Below, in pieces: positions 24,800 through 32,193 of a stretch of 32,771 nt of DNA. The notes under the pieces were generated by a model. It did no database searches. It worked only from the letters and a program-made list of their open reading frames with translations, and had not been told where the DNA came from. Position 1 is the stretch's first letter, and every line of letters starts with the position of its first letter. A program made the translations under genes and the position numbers. The DNA is from Erysipelotrichaceae bacterium (lineage in GTDB: Bacteria > Bacillota_I > Bacilli_A > Erysipelotrichales > Erysipelotrichaceae), in contig JAQXZJ010000008.1 in NCBI GenBank assembly GCA_029227155.1, forward strand, positions 1 through 32,771, read 5' to 3'.

Positions 24800-26199
24800 A
24801 AACAAAGATCCAGTTTATAGAAGGACTTAAGGGTAGTGGAGTTGTCGTAAGTATAACTTATGGAAATGATCGTTTATTGTTTGACTTTGGTGCTCCATTT
24901 CGGCCGGATACACAGGTTTATGATGGTGTAATCTTACATCGGAAACAGAATGCTCTATTAGATGCGTTACGTTTGGGTGAAACTCCTAAAGTGGATGGTA
25001 TATATCCAAAAAATGATTTATGTTTGTTTGATGGTAGCGTTTATGAAAATATTGTGCCAAGTGAAGATTCTACAATCAAGACTGCTGTTTTGATTTCACA
25101 TTTACACTTAGATCATATGAGTAATATTTGTTATTTGGATCCTTCTATTCCTGTTTATATGCACAAAAATGGCAAGAAACTATTAACAGTATTAGAAGAT
25201 ATACAGGAAGGGACACCTCATGAACGGGTTGTTGGAATTGATTATGAAGTTCCATTTACCCATGGTCCATTTACGATTACTCCATATTTTAATGATCATC
25301 CATGTTTTGGCTCGACGAGTTATTATATCGACTGCCCAGATATGAAGATAATGTATAGTGGGGATATTCGTTTTCATGGTTTATCTCAAGAAAAAGCATT
25401 TGCGGAAATTGAGAAAATCAGCCATAGAGAGATTGATCTATTGATTGTGGATGGCACAAGTTATTCACCTAGTGAGTTTGTTCATGATCCGAATCAAATT
25501 GAAGAATTGTCAAAACCAAGTAAAGATGTATTACAAGGAATGTTTTTGGAGAAACATATTTATGAGGATGTCGTTTATCGCTTAAAGAGTTCACAGAGTT
25601 TGGGATTCTTTTGTACCTATCATCGAGATATGCAGTTGATTGAAGCTTTGATTGAATATCTTTCTAAGATTGATCGAGAGATTGTATTTGAAGTAGAAAC
25701 TGCTTATGTGGTTCAAAATGTATTGCATTGTCCTGTGAAGTTTTACTGTTCAAGTCATCAGCAAGATTCAAAGATTCTTGAATCTGTTCGAATAAACAAC
25801 GTAGAATTATCATTTGCGGATATCAATAACCATGCCAATCAATATGTAGTACAGGTTTCCTATAAGAATCTAATGAATTTGTTCTCGTTGAACACTCAAG
25901 GTGGAATTTATTTTCATTTATTTGGGGATCCTTTTCATAAGAGCGGTTCTAGGAATTTAGAAAAAATGTTAACGATGAATGAAATTGAGTATGTAGGTTA
26001 TTCGAATGTGTATTCGTTTAATCATGCGTTTCCGAATCATTTAAGTTGGATGTTAAATACCTTACAACCAAAAAATGTGGTTTGTGTACATTCGCGAAAT
26101 CCTGAGAAGTTGAATGCGATGGGTGCAAATCATGTATTACCGCATCAGAATGAAGTATATGTTTATGAAAATAATAAATTAAAATGCATTGGTGAATAA
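24796..26199 (+). CDS. Metallo-beta-lactamase-fold protein 2, beta-CASP-like paralogue
   Basis: 467 residues, colinear with the preceding protein (shared start MKTKI.F, LLFDFGAPF/LLEIGTAYD, and matching ending). Here the metal site looks complete: HLHLDH at 102-107, H168 in NDHPCFGSTSYYI, D190 in YSGDIRFHG, and a late His in VCVHSRNPEKL. The family includes nucleases and phosphodiesterases of RNA, DNA and small molecules; substrate not readable. ATGA overlap with the upstream gene means coupled translation, and the intact/defective pairing suggests a heterodimer with one active subunit. The final codons form part of the operon terminator. Confidence 0.83.
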   Translation: MKTKIQFIEGLKGSGVVVSITYGNDRLLFDFGAPFRPDTQVYDGVILHRKQNALLDALRLGETPKVDGIYPKNDLCLFDGSVYENIVPSEDSTIKTAVLISHLHLDHMSNICYLDPSIPVYMHKNGKKLLTVLEDIQEGTPHERVVGIDYEVPFTHGPFTITPYFNDHPCFGSTSYYIDCPDMKIMYSGDIRFHGLSQEKAFAEIEKISHREIDLLIVDGTSYSPSEFVHDPNQIEELSKPSKDVLQGMFLEKHIYEDVVYRLKSSQSLGFFCTYHRDMQLIEALIEYLSKIDREIVFEVETAYVVQNVLHCPVKFYCSSHQQDSKILESVRINNVELSFADINNHANQYVVQVSYKNLMNLFSLNTQGGIYFHLFGDPFHKSGSRNLEKMLTMNEIEYVGYSNVYSFNHAFPNHLSWMLNTLQPKNVVCVHSRNPEKLNAMGANHVLPHQNEVYVYENNKLKCIGE

Positions 26200-26220
26200 A
26201 CCAATGTATTTTAATTTATT
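26173..26220 (+). terminator. 21-bp terminator stem overlapping the last codons of MBL protein 2
   Basis: The arms 26173-26193 and 26200-26220 are complementary along all 21 positions (one G-T pair) around a 6-base loop that contains the stop codon. The arms are AT-rich, with TTTTAATTTATT on the 3' side. It ends the operon that starts at 17620. Confidence 0.8.
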
Positions 26221-26286
26221 GTGTGTTAAAGTAGGAATCTCTAAGCAAATTGTGTATAGGACAATTAAAAGGGATGTGTGCCTAAT

Positions 26287-26795
26287 ATGAATAAAAGAGA
26301 ATTGTTTATGAAAGACAAGATGCAAGAATTTCTGGATGAGATGACATGGGAAATAGCAGAATTATGTGCGATGTATGATAAATGGGCAGCGGAAGAAGAA
26401 AAAGAAGAATTCGAACGATTGAGAATAGAATATGAACAGTATAAGGTAAATAAAATCAAGTTTAATGCAGATTTAGAAAAGTTTAGAGTTTGATAAAGAG
26501 AAATTAAATGAAGAAAAGTTTAGAATCTGCAAAAGAGAAACTTGATACAGATAAGAAAGTGTTAGAATTCAGTAGAGAAAAGTTTGAACAAGAACAAGAG
26601 GATCTGAAATGCCTTGAAAAGAGTTTGAAAGATAAAGCAGTAAGATTGAATGAATGGGGAATGCAAATTAAGGATAAGAAATTATTGATGTTAAGAAAAA
26701 TCATACAGACAATGAAAGATAATGGATTATCTGTTGAACAGATTTCAATATATATGAATGTACAACCAGAAACGATTGAACAACTATTAAATTGA
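26287..26795 (+). pseudogene. Coiled-coil protein gene split by an out-of-frame duplication
   Basis: Two open pieces, 26287-26493 (68 residues) and 26508-26795 (95 residues), lie in different frames. The 15-base gap and both flanks keep coding for the same heptad-like helix in a third frame (EFDKEKLNEEKFRI at 26486-26527), so one long helix has been broken twice. GAAAAGTTTAGA occurs at 26476 and again at 26513: a 37-base period, which is not a multiple of three. Piece 1 has MQEFLDEMTWEIAELCAMYDKWAAEEE; piece 2 ends with a degenerate HTH-like helix pair GLSVEQISIYMNVQPETIEQLL, similar in look to the tails of Rpn-type (PD-(D/E)xK) proteins, but no nuclease domain is present. Piece 2 might be made on its own, but lacks a clear ribosome binding site. 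Confidence 0.6.
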
Positions 26796-26807
26796 TTCCA
26801 GAAGGCC

Positions 26808-26831
26808 AAGCGTAGTGCTTCGCTTTTTTGT
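26808..26831 (+). terminator. Terminator after the split coiled-coil gene
   Basis: AAGCG / CGCTT, 5-bp stem with an 8-base loop and TTTTTT tail; short but followed by a good U-tract. Confidence 0.55.
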
Positions 26832-26936
26832 TAATAATTACTAGGTCTTGTTAGAAATTATATACATATTTATGTAAACAATTATGCGTTCATGATAAAA
26901 TAAGAAAAAATCGTGAGGGTAGAAAAGAGGGTTAAA

Positions 26937-27560
26937 ATGAAAGTTTTAATGATTAATGGTAGTCCAAAAGTAAATGGGAATACAGCAATTGCGTTGAAGG
27001 AAATGGAAAAGGTATTTGTAGAAGAGAATATTGAAGTAGAAGTAGTACAAGTAGGATCAAAAGATATTCGTGGTTGTATTGCTTGTGGTAGTTGTTTTAC
27101 AACAGGTCAGTGTGTATTTCAGGATCTTGTCAATGAGTGTGCAAAGAAGTTTGAAGAGTGTGATGGATTGGTTATTGCTAGTCCAGTGTATTATGCTTCC
27201 GCTAATGGAACCTTAATTTCATTCTTGGATCGTTTATTTTATAGTACCCATTTTGATAGACGTATGAAGGTAGGAGCGAGTGTTGCTTGTGCTAGACGTG
27301 GTGGTTGTTCTGCGACGTTTGATGAGCTGAACAAGTATTTTACGATTAGTGGAATGCCTGTGGCTAGTAGTCAGTATTGGAATAGTATACATGGTTCAAA
27401 ACCTGGAGATGTTGCAGAAGATTTAGAAGGACTACAGACAATGCGTACATTGGCTAAAAATATGGTCTTTTTGATGAAGAGTATTGCATTAGGAAAAGAG
27501 GCTTATGGATTACCGGAAAAGGAACCTAAAGTATCAACTAGTTTTATTCGTAAATTATAG
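26937..27560 (+). CDS. Flavodoxin-fold NADPH-dependent FMN reductase
   Basis: 207 residues from ATG 26937, with AGAGGG six bases upstream; a GTG eight codons earlier is in frame but overlaps the site. The FMN phosphate loop is GSPKVNGNT (about 8-16), followed by the family stretch RGCIACGSCFTTGQCVFQD, a cysteine set seen in iron-sulfur flavoproteins and related NAD(P)H reductases, then ASPVYYASANGTLISFLDRL for the flavin ring and ARRGGCSATFDELN. It reduces flavin or quinone-like substrates in the cytosol; physiological substrate unknown. The phosphoesterase gene starts 8 bases after its stop. Confidence 0.9.
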   Translation: MKVLMINGSPKVNGNTAIALKEMEKVFVEENIEVEVVQVGSKDIRGCIACGSCFTTGQCVFQDLVNECAKKFEECDGLVIASPVYYASANGTLISFLDRLFYSTHFDRRMKVGASVACARRGGCSATFDELNKYFTISGMPVASSQYWNSIHGSKPGDVAEDLEGLQTMRTLAKNMVFLMKSIALGKEAYGLPEKEPKVSTSFIRKL

Positions 27561-27568
27561 GAGTGTTT

Positions 27569-28273
27569 ATGAAGATTGGCATTATTACAGATGTTCATAA
27601 CAATGTAATAGCGTTAGAAGCTATCCTAGATGTTTTTCATAAGCAATCTATTGATTGTATCTTTTGTTGTGGTGATGTAATTGGAATTGGACCTTTTCCA
27701 GAAGAAACGGTACAAAGAATGAAACAAATTGAGAATCTATATGCTGTTTGTGGGAATCATGAGAAGTATCTATTGGATGGATTAAAGGATACGATGTATG
27801 AGGAGGAGAAGGCTTTTCATAAGTGGGAGCATCAACTTTTATCACAAGATTCTATTCGCTTTTTAGCATCTTTACCCAATCAAATAGATTTGGAAGTAGA
27901 AGGTGTTTCTTGTACGATTTTACATTACGCAATGAAAGACACCACGAATTACCAGAAGATAATAAAGGAGCCTACAGGAAAACAATTATCTGAATTATTT
28001 AAGGGTATCAATAGTACGATTATTTTATATGGGCATGATCATAAAGGCTGTATAACGCAATATAATAACTGTTGGTATATTAATGTTGGTTCTTTGGGAT
28101 GTCCTGGTATAAATAGAAATGTAGCTTGTGGAGGGATTCTAACCATTGAGAAGGATAAAATAGATTTTGAAGATATTAAAGTTATTTATGATGCAAATCA
28201 GGTATTAGATGTTATGAATGAATTACAATGCCCGGCATTACATACGATTCAGAGGACATTTTATGGTAGATAA
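27569..28273 (+). CDS. YfcE/MJ0936-like calcineurin-type phosphoesterase
   Basis: 234 residues from ATG 27569, six bases after TAGGAG. All metal motifs are intact: DVHNN (D8, H10), CGDVIG, GNHEKY, an ILHYA histidine, and YGHDHKG. That is the full D-x-H / GD / GNH / GHxH set that the 5'-nucleotidase-fold protein at 21907 lacks in part. YfcE-like enzymes hydrolyse phosphodiesters such as bis-pNPP in vitro; the cellular substrate is generally unknown. Its last 11 bases overlap the next gene, so they are probably cotranscribed with the flavin reductase. Confidence 0.88.
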   Translation: MKIGIITDVHNNVIALEAILDVFHKQSIDCIFCCGDVIGIGPFPEETVQRMKQIENLYAVCGNHEKYLLDGLKDTMYEEEKAFHKWEHQLLSQDSIRFLASLPNQIDLEVEGVSCTILHYAMKDTTNYQKIIKEPTGKQLSELFKGINSTIILYGHDHKGCITQYNNCWYINVGSLGCPGINRNVACGGILTIEKDKIDFEDIKVIYDANQVLDVMNELQCPALHTIQRTFYGR

Positions 28274-28739
28274 AGAAGAAAAGTTACAAGTCTTATCTAA
28301 AATCGCAAGTATTTGTAATCAGGAAAAGATTACATGGGCAATTGGGGCTTCTCTTTTGTTGTATTTAAAAGGCTATGTGGATGATTTCCATGATATTGAT
28401 ATTATGGTAACGGAAACAGATGCTATTAAAATGAAGAATGTATTAGAATCTATGGGATATTTATTGCCTCAAAGCTATGATACTAGAAAGTATGGTACGA
28501 AGTGTTTTTGTGAATTTGTGATTGATGGTGTTGATGTTGATATGATGGGTGCTTTTTCGATTATAAAAGATGGTACTTTATATGATTGTGATTTAAAGAA
28601 ATCAGAAATTGTAGAATATATAAGGGCATATGATCAGATGATACCACTTCATTCTGTAGCTTTATGGCGTAGATATTATGCTTTGATGGGTAGAGATGAG
28701 AAAGTGGAGATCATTGATCGAAAGGGTTTTAAGAAATAG
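28263..28739 (+). CDS. Nucleotidyltransferase-fold protein
   Basis: 158 residues from ATG 28263, with CAGAGGACA upstream; it starts inside the previous gene. The sequence GASLLLYLKGYVDDFHDIDIMV is a compact form of the polymerase-beta-like fold motif (G-[GS]-x(n)-[DE]-x-[DE]), with DIDI as the metal-binding pair. A third acidic position probably lies in IDGVDVDMMG near residue 92. Small proteins of this type transfer nucleotides to antibiotics, proteins or sugars, but many are uncharacterised and no target can be inferred. No antitoxin-like partner is beside it. Confidence 0.72.
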   Translation: MVDKEEKLQVLSKIASICNQEKITWAIGASLLLYLKGYVDDFHDIDIMVTETDAIKMKNVLESMGYLLPQSYDTRKYGTKCFCEFVIDGVDVDMMGAFSIIKDGTLYDCDLKKSEIVEYIRAYDQMIPLHSVALWRRYYALMGRDEKVEIIDRKGFKK

Positions 28740-28766
28740 TATTTATAAATGAGTAAGGTGAATCGG

Positions 28767-29202
28767 ATGAAATATCGTGAATAAAAACTACTCCAGAGGT
28801 TTCAAAACGTATGAAGGCATTGAGTCATAAAAAAAGCAAAGTCGAGTCAGTGCTGTCTGCGTTATGGCATAGAGGGTATCGATGTAGACTCAATTATAAA
28901 GAACTACCTGGATCACCTGATATAGCGTTAACGAAGTATAGGATTGCAATATTTATTGATGGCGAATTTTGGCATGGGAAGGATTTTGAAGAAAACAAAG
29001 GCAAGATAAAAAACAATAAAGATTATTGGATAAAAAAATCGAGGAAAATCGTAAAAGAGATATGAAAAATGATAATTTGCTTAGGCGAATAGAGTGGACA
29101 CCAATACATTTTTGGAGTAGGGATGTTGAGAAACATCTTGAATACTGAATTGACGAAATTGAACAATGGATTGCAGATAGCGAATCAATTGTTCAGATTT
29201 GA
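28767..29202 (+). pseudogene. vsr: Broken very-short-patch-repair endonuclease gene (Vsr)
   Basis: The translated pieces give the Vsr order: TTPEVSKRMKALSHKKSKVE, ALWHRGYRCRLNYKELPGSPDIALTKYRIAIFIDGEFWHG, then KNNKDYWI, KIEENRKRDM, EWTPIHFWSRDVEKHL and DEIEQW. Intact Vsr nicks T-G mismatches created by deamination in a Dcm-like methylated site. Three lesions break it: a one-base deletion near 28781 (GAA then ATA share one A), a one-base loss in the A-run at 29032-29038, and an in-frame TGA at 29146 where Cys or Trp stands. An open stretch of 84 residues remains (28811-29065). No methyltransferase or restriction gene is next to it. The start may alternatively be the ATG at 28749. Confidence 0.85.
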
Positions 29203-29240
29203 TAAGGTTAGAGAAGAAATGTAATTAGATATAGATAAAA

Positions 29241-29292
29241 CCTCCTGTTGTTTTAGTAGCAGTGTATAAACAATTTCTACTAAAAGAGGAGG
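29241..29292 (+). repeat. Imperfect inverted repeat with CCTCCT/AGGAGG ends
   Basis: CCTCCTGTTGTTTTAGTAG (29241-29259) faces CTACTAAAAGAGGAGG (29277-29292): 9 inner base pairs (TTTTAGTAG/CTACTAAAA), a small internal loop, and 6 outer pairs that bury AGGAGG. It lies between the dead vsr gene and the sdpR promoter. It could be a terminator (weak CTTTAATAAT tail). Confidence 0.55.
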
Positions 29293-29319
29293 CTTTAATA
29301 ATCTCTAAAACACATAATA

Positions 29320-29391
29320 TTTAGAAATTTATCTAAATGCTATTGACTGAAAAAGAAATAGGAATATATTTTATTTAGATAATTATCTAAA
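29320..29391 (+). promoter_or_regulatory. sdpR-type promoter flanked by two 18-bp operators
   Basis: TTGACT (29343-29348), 16-base spacer, TATATT (29365-29370). Operator 1, TTTAGATAATTATCTAAA (29374-29391), is a perfect palindrome just after the -10 box. Operator 2, TTTAGAAATTTATCTAAA (29320-29337), just before the -35, is near-perfect. Their starts are 54 bases apart, about five helical turns, which suits cooperative repression by the ArsR-type protein encoded directly downstream. Confidence 0.8.
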
Positions 29392-29409
29392 TGAGAAGGT
29401 GGTGGTTAG

Positions 29410-29688
29410 ATGGGAATGTCGGAAACGTTAAAGGCTATTTCAGACCCGGTGCGACGAGAAATACTAGAGATGCTAAAAGAAGGAAAGAAAACAGCAGGAG
29501 AAATTGCTAGTAGATTTGATCTAACGGGTGCTACGGTTTCTTATCATTTATCAACCTTGAAAAAAGCAGGATTAATAGCAGAAACAAAATATAAGAAATA
29601 TATCTTTTATGAATTGAATATTTCTGTATTTGAAGAAGTATTGATCTGGATCAAAGGGTTAGGAGGGGATGAGCATGAAAAGCATTAA
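29410..29688 (+). CDS. SdpR-type autorepressor, ArsR family
   Basis: 92 residues. Compact winged helix: LKAISDPVRREILEMLKEGKKT (helix 1-2), AGEIASRFDLTGATVSYHLSTL (HTH with recognition helix), KKAGLIAETKYKKYIFYEL (wing) and a C-terminal helix. The SdpR branch regulates the SdpI immunity protein in Bacillus subtilis; here the same gene order and overlapping stop/start with the sdpI-like gene support the match. Twin palindromes around its promoter indicate autorepression. AAGGTGG is seven bases before the ATG. Confidence 0.88.
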   Translation: MGMSETLKAISDPVRREILEMLKEGKKTAGEIASRFDLTGATVSYHLSTLKKAGLIAETKYKKYIFYELNISVFEEVLIWIKGLGGDEHEKH

Positions 29689-30310
29689 TTGGAAACAAAT
29701 CATCATTACATCAGTTGTATGTTTGTTACCAATCGTTTGTGGTTTACTGTTTTATAATCAACTACCAGAACGTATAGCAATCCATTGGGGCATCAATAAT
29801 CAACCAGATGGATATTTCTCAAAACCAGCCTTTGTATTCGGTATGCCTATCATGATGCTTGCTTTACAACTATTTTGTTGTATAGTAAGTGATCGCTCAG
29901 ATGAAAATCCAGAAGCAAACAAAAAAGCAGTAACAGTTTACAAATGGTTGATTCCTACCATAACAGTTGTGCTATATATCGTCACAATAGCGATTGCATT
30001 AGGAAATCATTTAGATATCAGAAGAATAGTAGTTATCTTACTAGGAATCCTATTGATCATTTCAGGAAATTATATGCCAAAGGTCAGAAGTAACTATTAT
30101 ATGAAATCGAAAGTACTCTGGGTCAAAAACAGAGATGAACAACTTGTAAATAAAGCAATCAAAATCTCAGCGTATGTATTAATAGTTTTTGGAGCTTTAC
30201 TCATTTTAAGTATATTATTTCAGCCAATAGTCAGTGTGGCTATAGTAGTAGCATTGTTGTTATATAGCCTATATATCTATCTGCATGTATATATGAAAAG
30301 TTTAAAATAG
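29675..30310 (+). CDS. SdpI-family membrane protein (immunity/signalling)
   Basis: 211 residues from ATG 29675, six bases after AGGAGGGG; the ATG at 29669 is in frame but too close. The N-terminal DUF1648 segment is clear: YNQLPERIAIHWGINNQPDGYFSKP after the first helix, then several helices and the SdpI-type ILLIISGNYMPKVRSNYY. In B. subtilis SdpI protects the cell from the SdpC toxin and captures SdpR at the membrane. No sdpC-like or sdpAB gene occurs here, so this is likely an orphan resistance or sensing unit. It overlaps the regulator's stop. Confidence 0.88.
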   Translation: MKSINWKQIIITSVVCLLPIVCGLLFYNQLPERIAIHWGINNQPDGYFSKPAFVFGMPIMMLALQLFCCIVSDRSDENPEANKKAVTVYKWLIPTITVVLYIVTIAIALGNHLDIRRIVVILLGILLIISGNYMPKVRSNYYMKSKVLWVKNRDEQLVNKAIKISAYVLIVFGALLILSILFQPIVSVAIVVALLLYSLYIYLHVYMKSLK

Positions 30311-30324
30311 AAAGAGGGGTTTAT

Positions 30325-31203
30325 ATGATGGAAAAGAATATTCTAGAAATTCAAAATTTAACAAAGTATTACGGGAAAGTATTAGGTGTAGAAAATCTAT
30401 CTTTGAAATTACAAGAAGGAGAAATATTTGGTTTTATTGGTCCAAATGGAGCAGGAAAATCTACCACCATTCGTTCAATTATGAACTTAATCAATAAAAC
30501 GAGTGGCAGAGTATTGATTGACAATGAAGAATTTAATAAAGATGATAAAGCAATCAAAGAAAAAATTGGTTACTTACCAAGTGAGATTCATTTGTACGAT
30601 GATTTAACAGTGAAAGAAATGCTCGATTATCATGAAAACTTTTATAAAAGAGATATTCATGGTAGAAGAATGGAATTAGTAAAGAGATTGGAACTAGATG
30701 AGAAAAAGAAGATCGAAGACTTATCTTTAGGAAACTTAAAAAAACTAGGAATTGTATTGGCTTTTATGCATGAACCTAAAATCCTCATTTTAGATGAACC
30801 AACCAGTGGGCTTGATCCAATTATGCAGAATGTATTTTATGATTTATTAAAAGAAGAACGAGCAAAAGGAAATACGGTATTTTATTCCACCCATATCTTA
30901 ACGGAAGTATCTAAAATATGTGATCGAGTAGGAATTATTAAAAATGGACAGTTAATCAAAGTAGAAAAAGTAGAAGAATTGTCAAAAAAGAGTTTAACGT
31001 TTGTAACTGTGACATCAAAACAAGCACAAGAAATTATTAATGATTTAAATGTAAATACAGTATCAGAAGATGGAAATACAATTAAATTTGGAAATCATAT
31101 GCCACATGATGAATTGATTAAGAAACTGTCAAATTACACGATTGATAGAATATTAATTGAAGAGGCAACGCTTGAAGATATGTTCTTGCATTACTATAAA
31201 TAG
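30325..31203 (+). CDS. ABC transporter ATPase (ABC-2 exporter type)
   Basis: 292 residues. Walker A GPNGAGKST near 40-48, signature LSLGNLKKLGIVLAF (a looser form of LSGGQ), Walker B ILILDEPTSGLDP, and switch His in FYSTHILTEV. It closely follows the bacitracin/lantibiotic-type exporter ATPase pattern with a C-terminal 70-residue domain. AAGAGGGG precedes the start; ATG 30325 and 30328 are both possible. It lies 14 bases after the sdpI-like gene and 12 bases before the permease gene, so the three form an operon with the regulator. Confidence 0.92.
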   Translation: MMEKNILEIQNLTKYYGKVLGVENLSLKLQEGEIFGFIGPNGAGKSTTIRSIMNLINKTSGRVLIDNEEFNKDDKAIKEKIGYLPSEIHLYDDLTVKEMLDYHENFYKRDIHGRRMELVKRLELDEKKKIEDLSLGNLKKLGIVLAFMHEPKILILDEPTSGLDPIMQNVFYDLLKEERAKGNTVFYSTHILTEVSKICDRVGIIKNGQLIKVEKVEELSKKSLTFVTVTSKQAQEIINDLNVNTVSEDGNTIKFGNHMPHDELIKKLSNYTIDRILIEEATLEDMFLHYYK

Positions 31204-31215
31204 GAGGAAGATAGA

Positions 31216-32007
31216 ATGTTTAAAAGAGAGTTAAAAATAAATTTAAAGAATTTTATTATATGGGCATCCATTTTAGTAGGATTATTTCTAGTAGTGTTTC
31301 TAATCTATCCATCTATTATAAATAGCGAGAATATGGAAATGATTGATGAAATGATGGCATTGTTTCCAGAAGAAGTATTAAAAGCATTTAATATGGATAT
31401 TTCAAGTATTGATTCTGCTTTTGGATGGTTGAAAACAGAAGGCTTTGTCTTTGTGCTTTTACTAACGGGAATTTATAGTGGAATTCTAGGATCCAACATT
31501 TTATTAAAAGAAGAAAGTGATAAAACAATTGAATACTTGAATAGTGTACCAGTAACAAGAAGTGATATCGTATTAAGCAGAATATTTAGTGGATTGTTTT
31601 ATATCGTTTTATTGATTGTGACTATTGGAGCGTTTAACTATATTGGATTAGCTGTAAGCGGAGATTTCGATAGAAAATCATATCTATTATTGAGTGTTAC
31701 ACCATTATTCTCATCTATCGTTATTTTCTCAATCTGTTTATTCTTGTCAACATTTACACATAAAACAAAGAAAACATTGGGAATTAGTTTAGGATTAGTA
31801 TTTGTAAGCTACTTTTTAAATGTATTATCTGAAATGGGAGAAAGTACAAAGTTCTTAAAGTATATATCAGTCTTCACTTTGGCGGATATTCGTAATGTAA
31901 TAGTAGATGTAGCTATTAATCCATTGATGGTGGTAATATCAATTGGTATTACTGCAATCTTCTTGATCTTAACGTGGATTCGTTATGAGAAAAAAGAACT
32001 AGTATAG
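31216..32007 (+). CDS. ABC-2 type exporter permease
   Basis: 263 residues with six hydrophobic helices. It begins MFKRELKINLKNFIIWASIL, the usual start of ABC-2 permeases that pair with the ATPase just upstream, and shows a conserved periplasmic loop (about 35-75), EESDKTIEYLNSVPVTRSDIVLSRI in the cytoplasmic coupling region, and a hydrophobic C-terminus. Peptide, antibiotic or lipid export are all possible. GGAGGAAG precedes the ATG. The long hairpin at 32022 closes the operon. Confidence 0.9.
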   Translation: MFKRELKINLKNFIIWASILVGLFLVVFLIYPSIINSENMEMIDEMMALFPEEVLKAFNMDISSIDSAFGWLKTEGFVFVLLLTGIYSGILGSNILLKEESDKTIEYLNSVPVTRSDIVLSRIFSGLFYIVLLIVTIGAFNYIGLAVSGDFDRKSYLLLSVTPLFSSIVIFSICLFLSTFTHKTKKTLGISLGLVFVSYFLNVLSEMGESTKFLKYISVFTLADIRNVIVDVAINPLMVVISIGITAIFLILTWIRYEKKELV

Positions 32008-32021
32008 TAATTTAATTATGT

Positions 32022-32067
32022 AAGTGTTTAAGCATACCTTTTGAAGGGGTGCTTAAACACTTTTTAT
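32022..32067 (+). terminator. Terminator of the sdpRI-ABC operon
   Basis: AAGTGTTTAAGCA / TGCTTAAACACTT, 13 perfect pairs around a 15-base loop, then TTTTTAT. Confidence 0.9.
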
Positions 32068-32193
32068 ATTGCTGGCAAGCTTTCTAAAAGTCTTCTTCTA
32101 TTTGTATTAGAAAGGGTAACATTATTTTAGCTTTTACTTTACAATAAATACATAGTTATATCTAAATTATATATTATAAGGGGGTTGTTCATT

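Noticed and set aside
29065-29202. Separate small gene after the 84-residue Vsr piece
   Set aside because: The sequence continues the Vsr family pattern in a shifted frame and contains a stop, so it belongs to the pseudogene.
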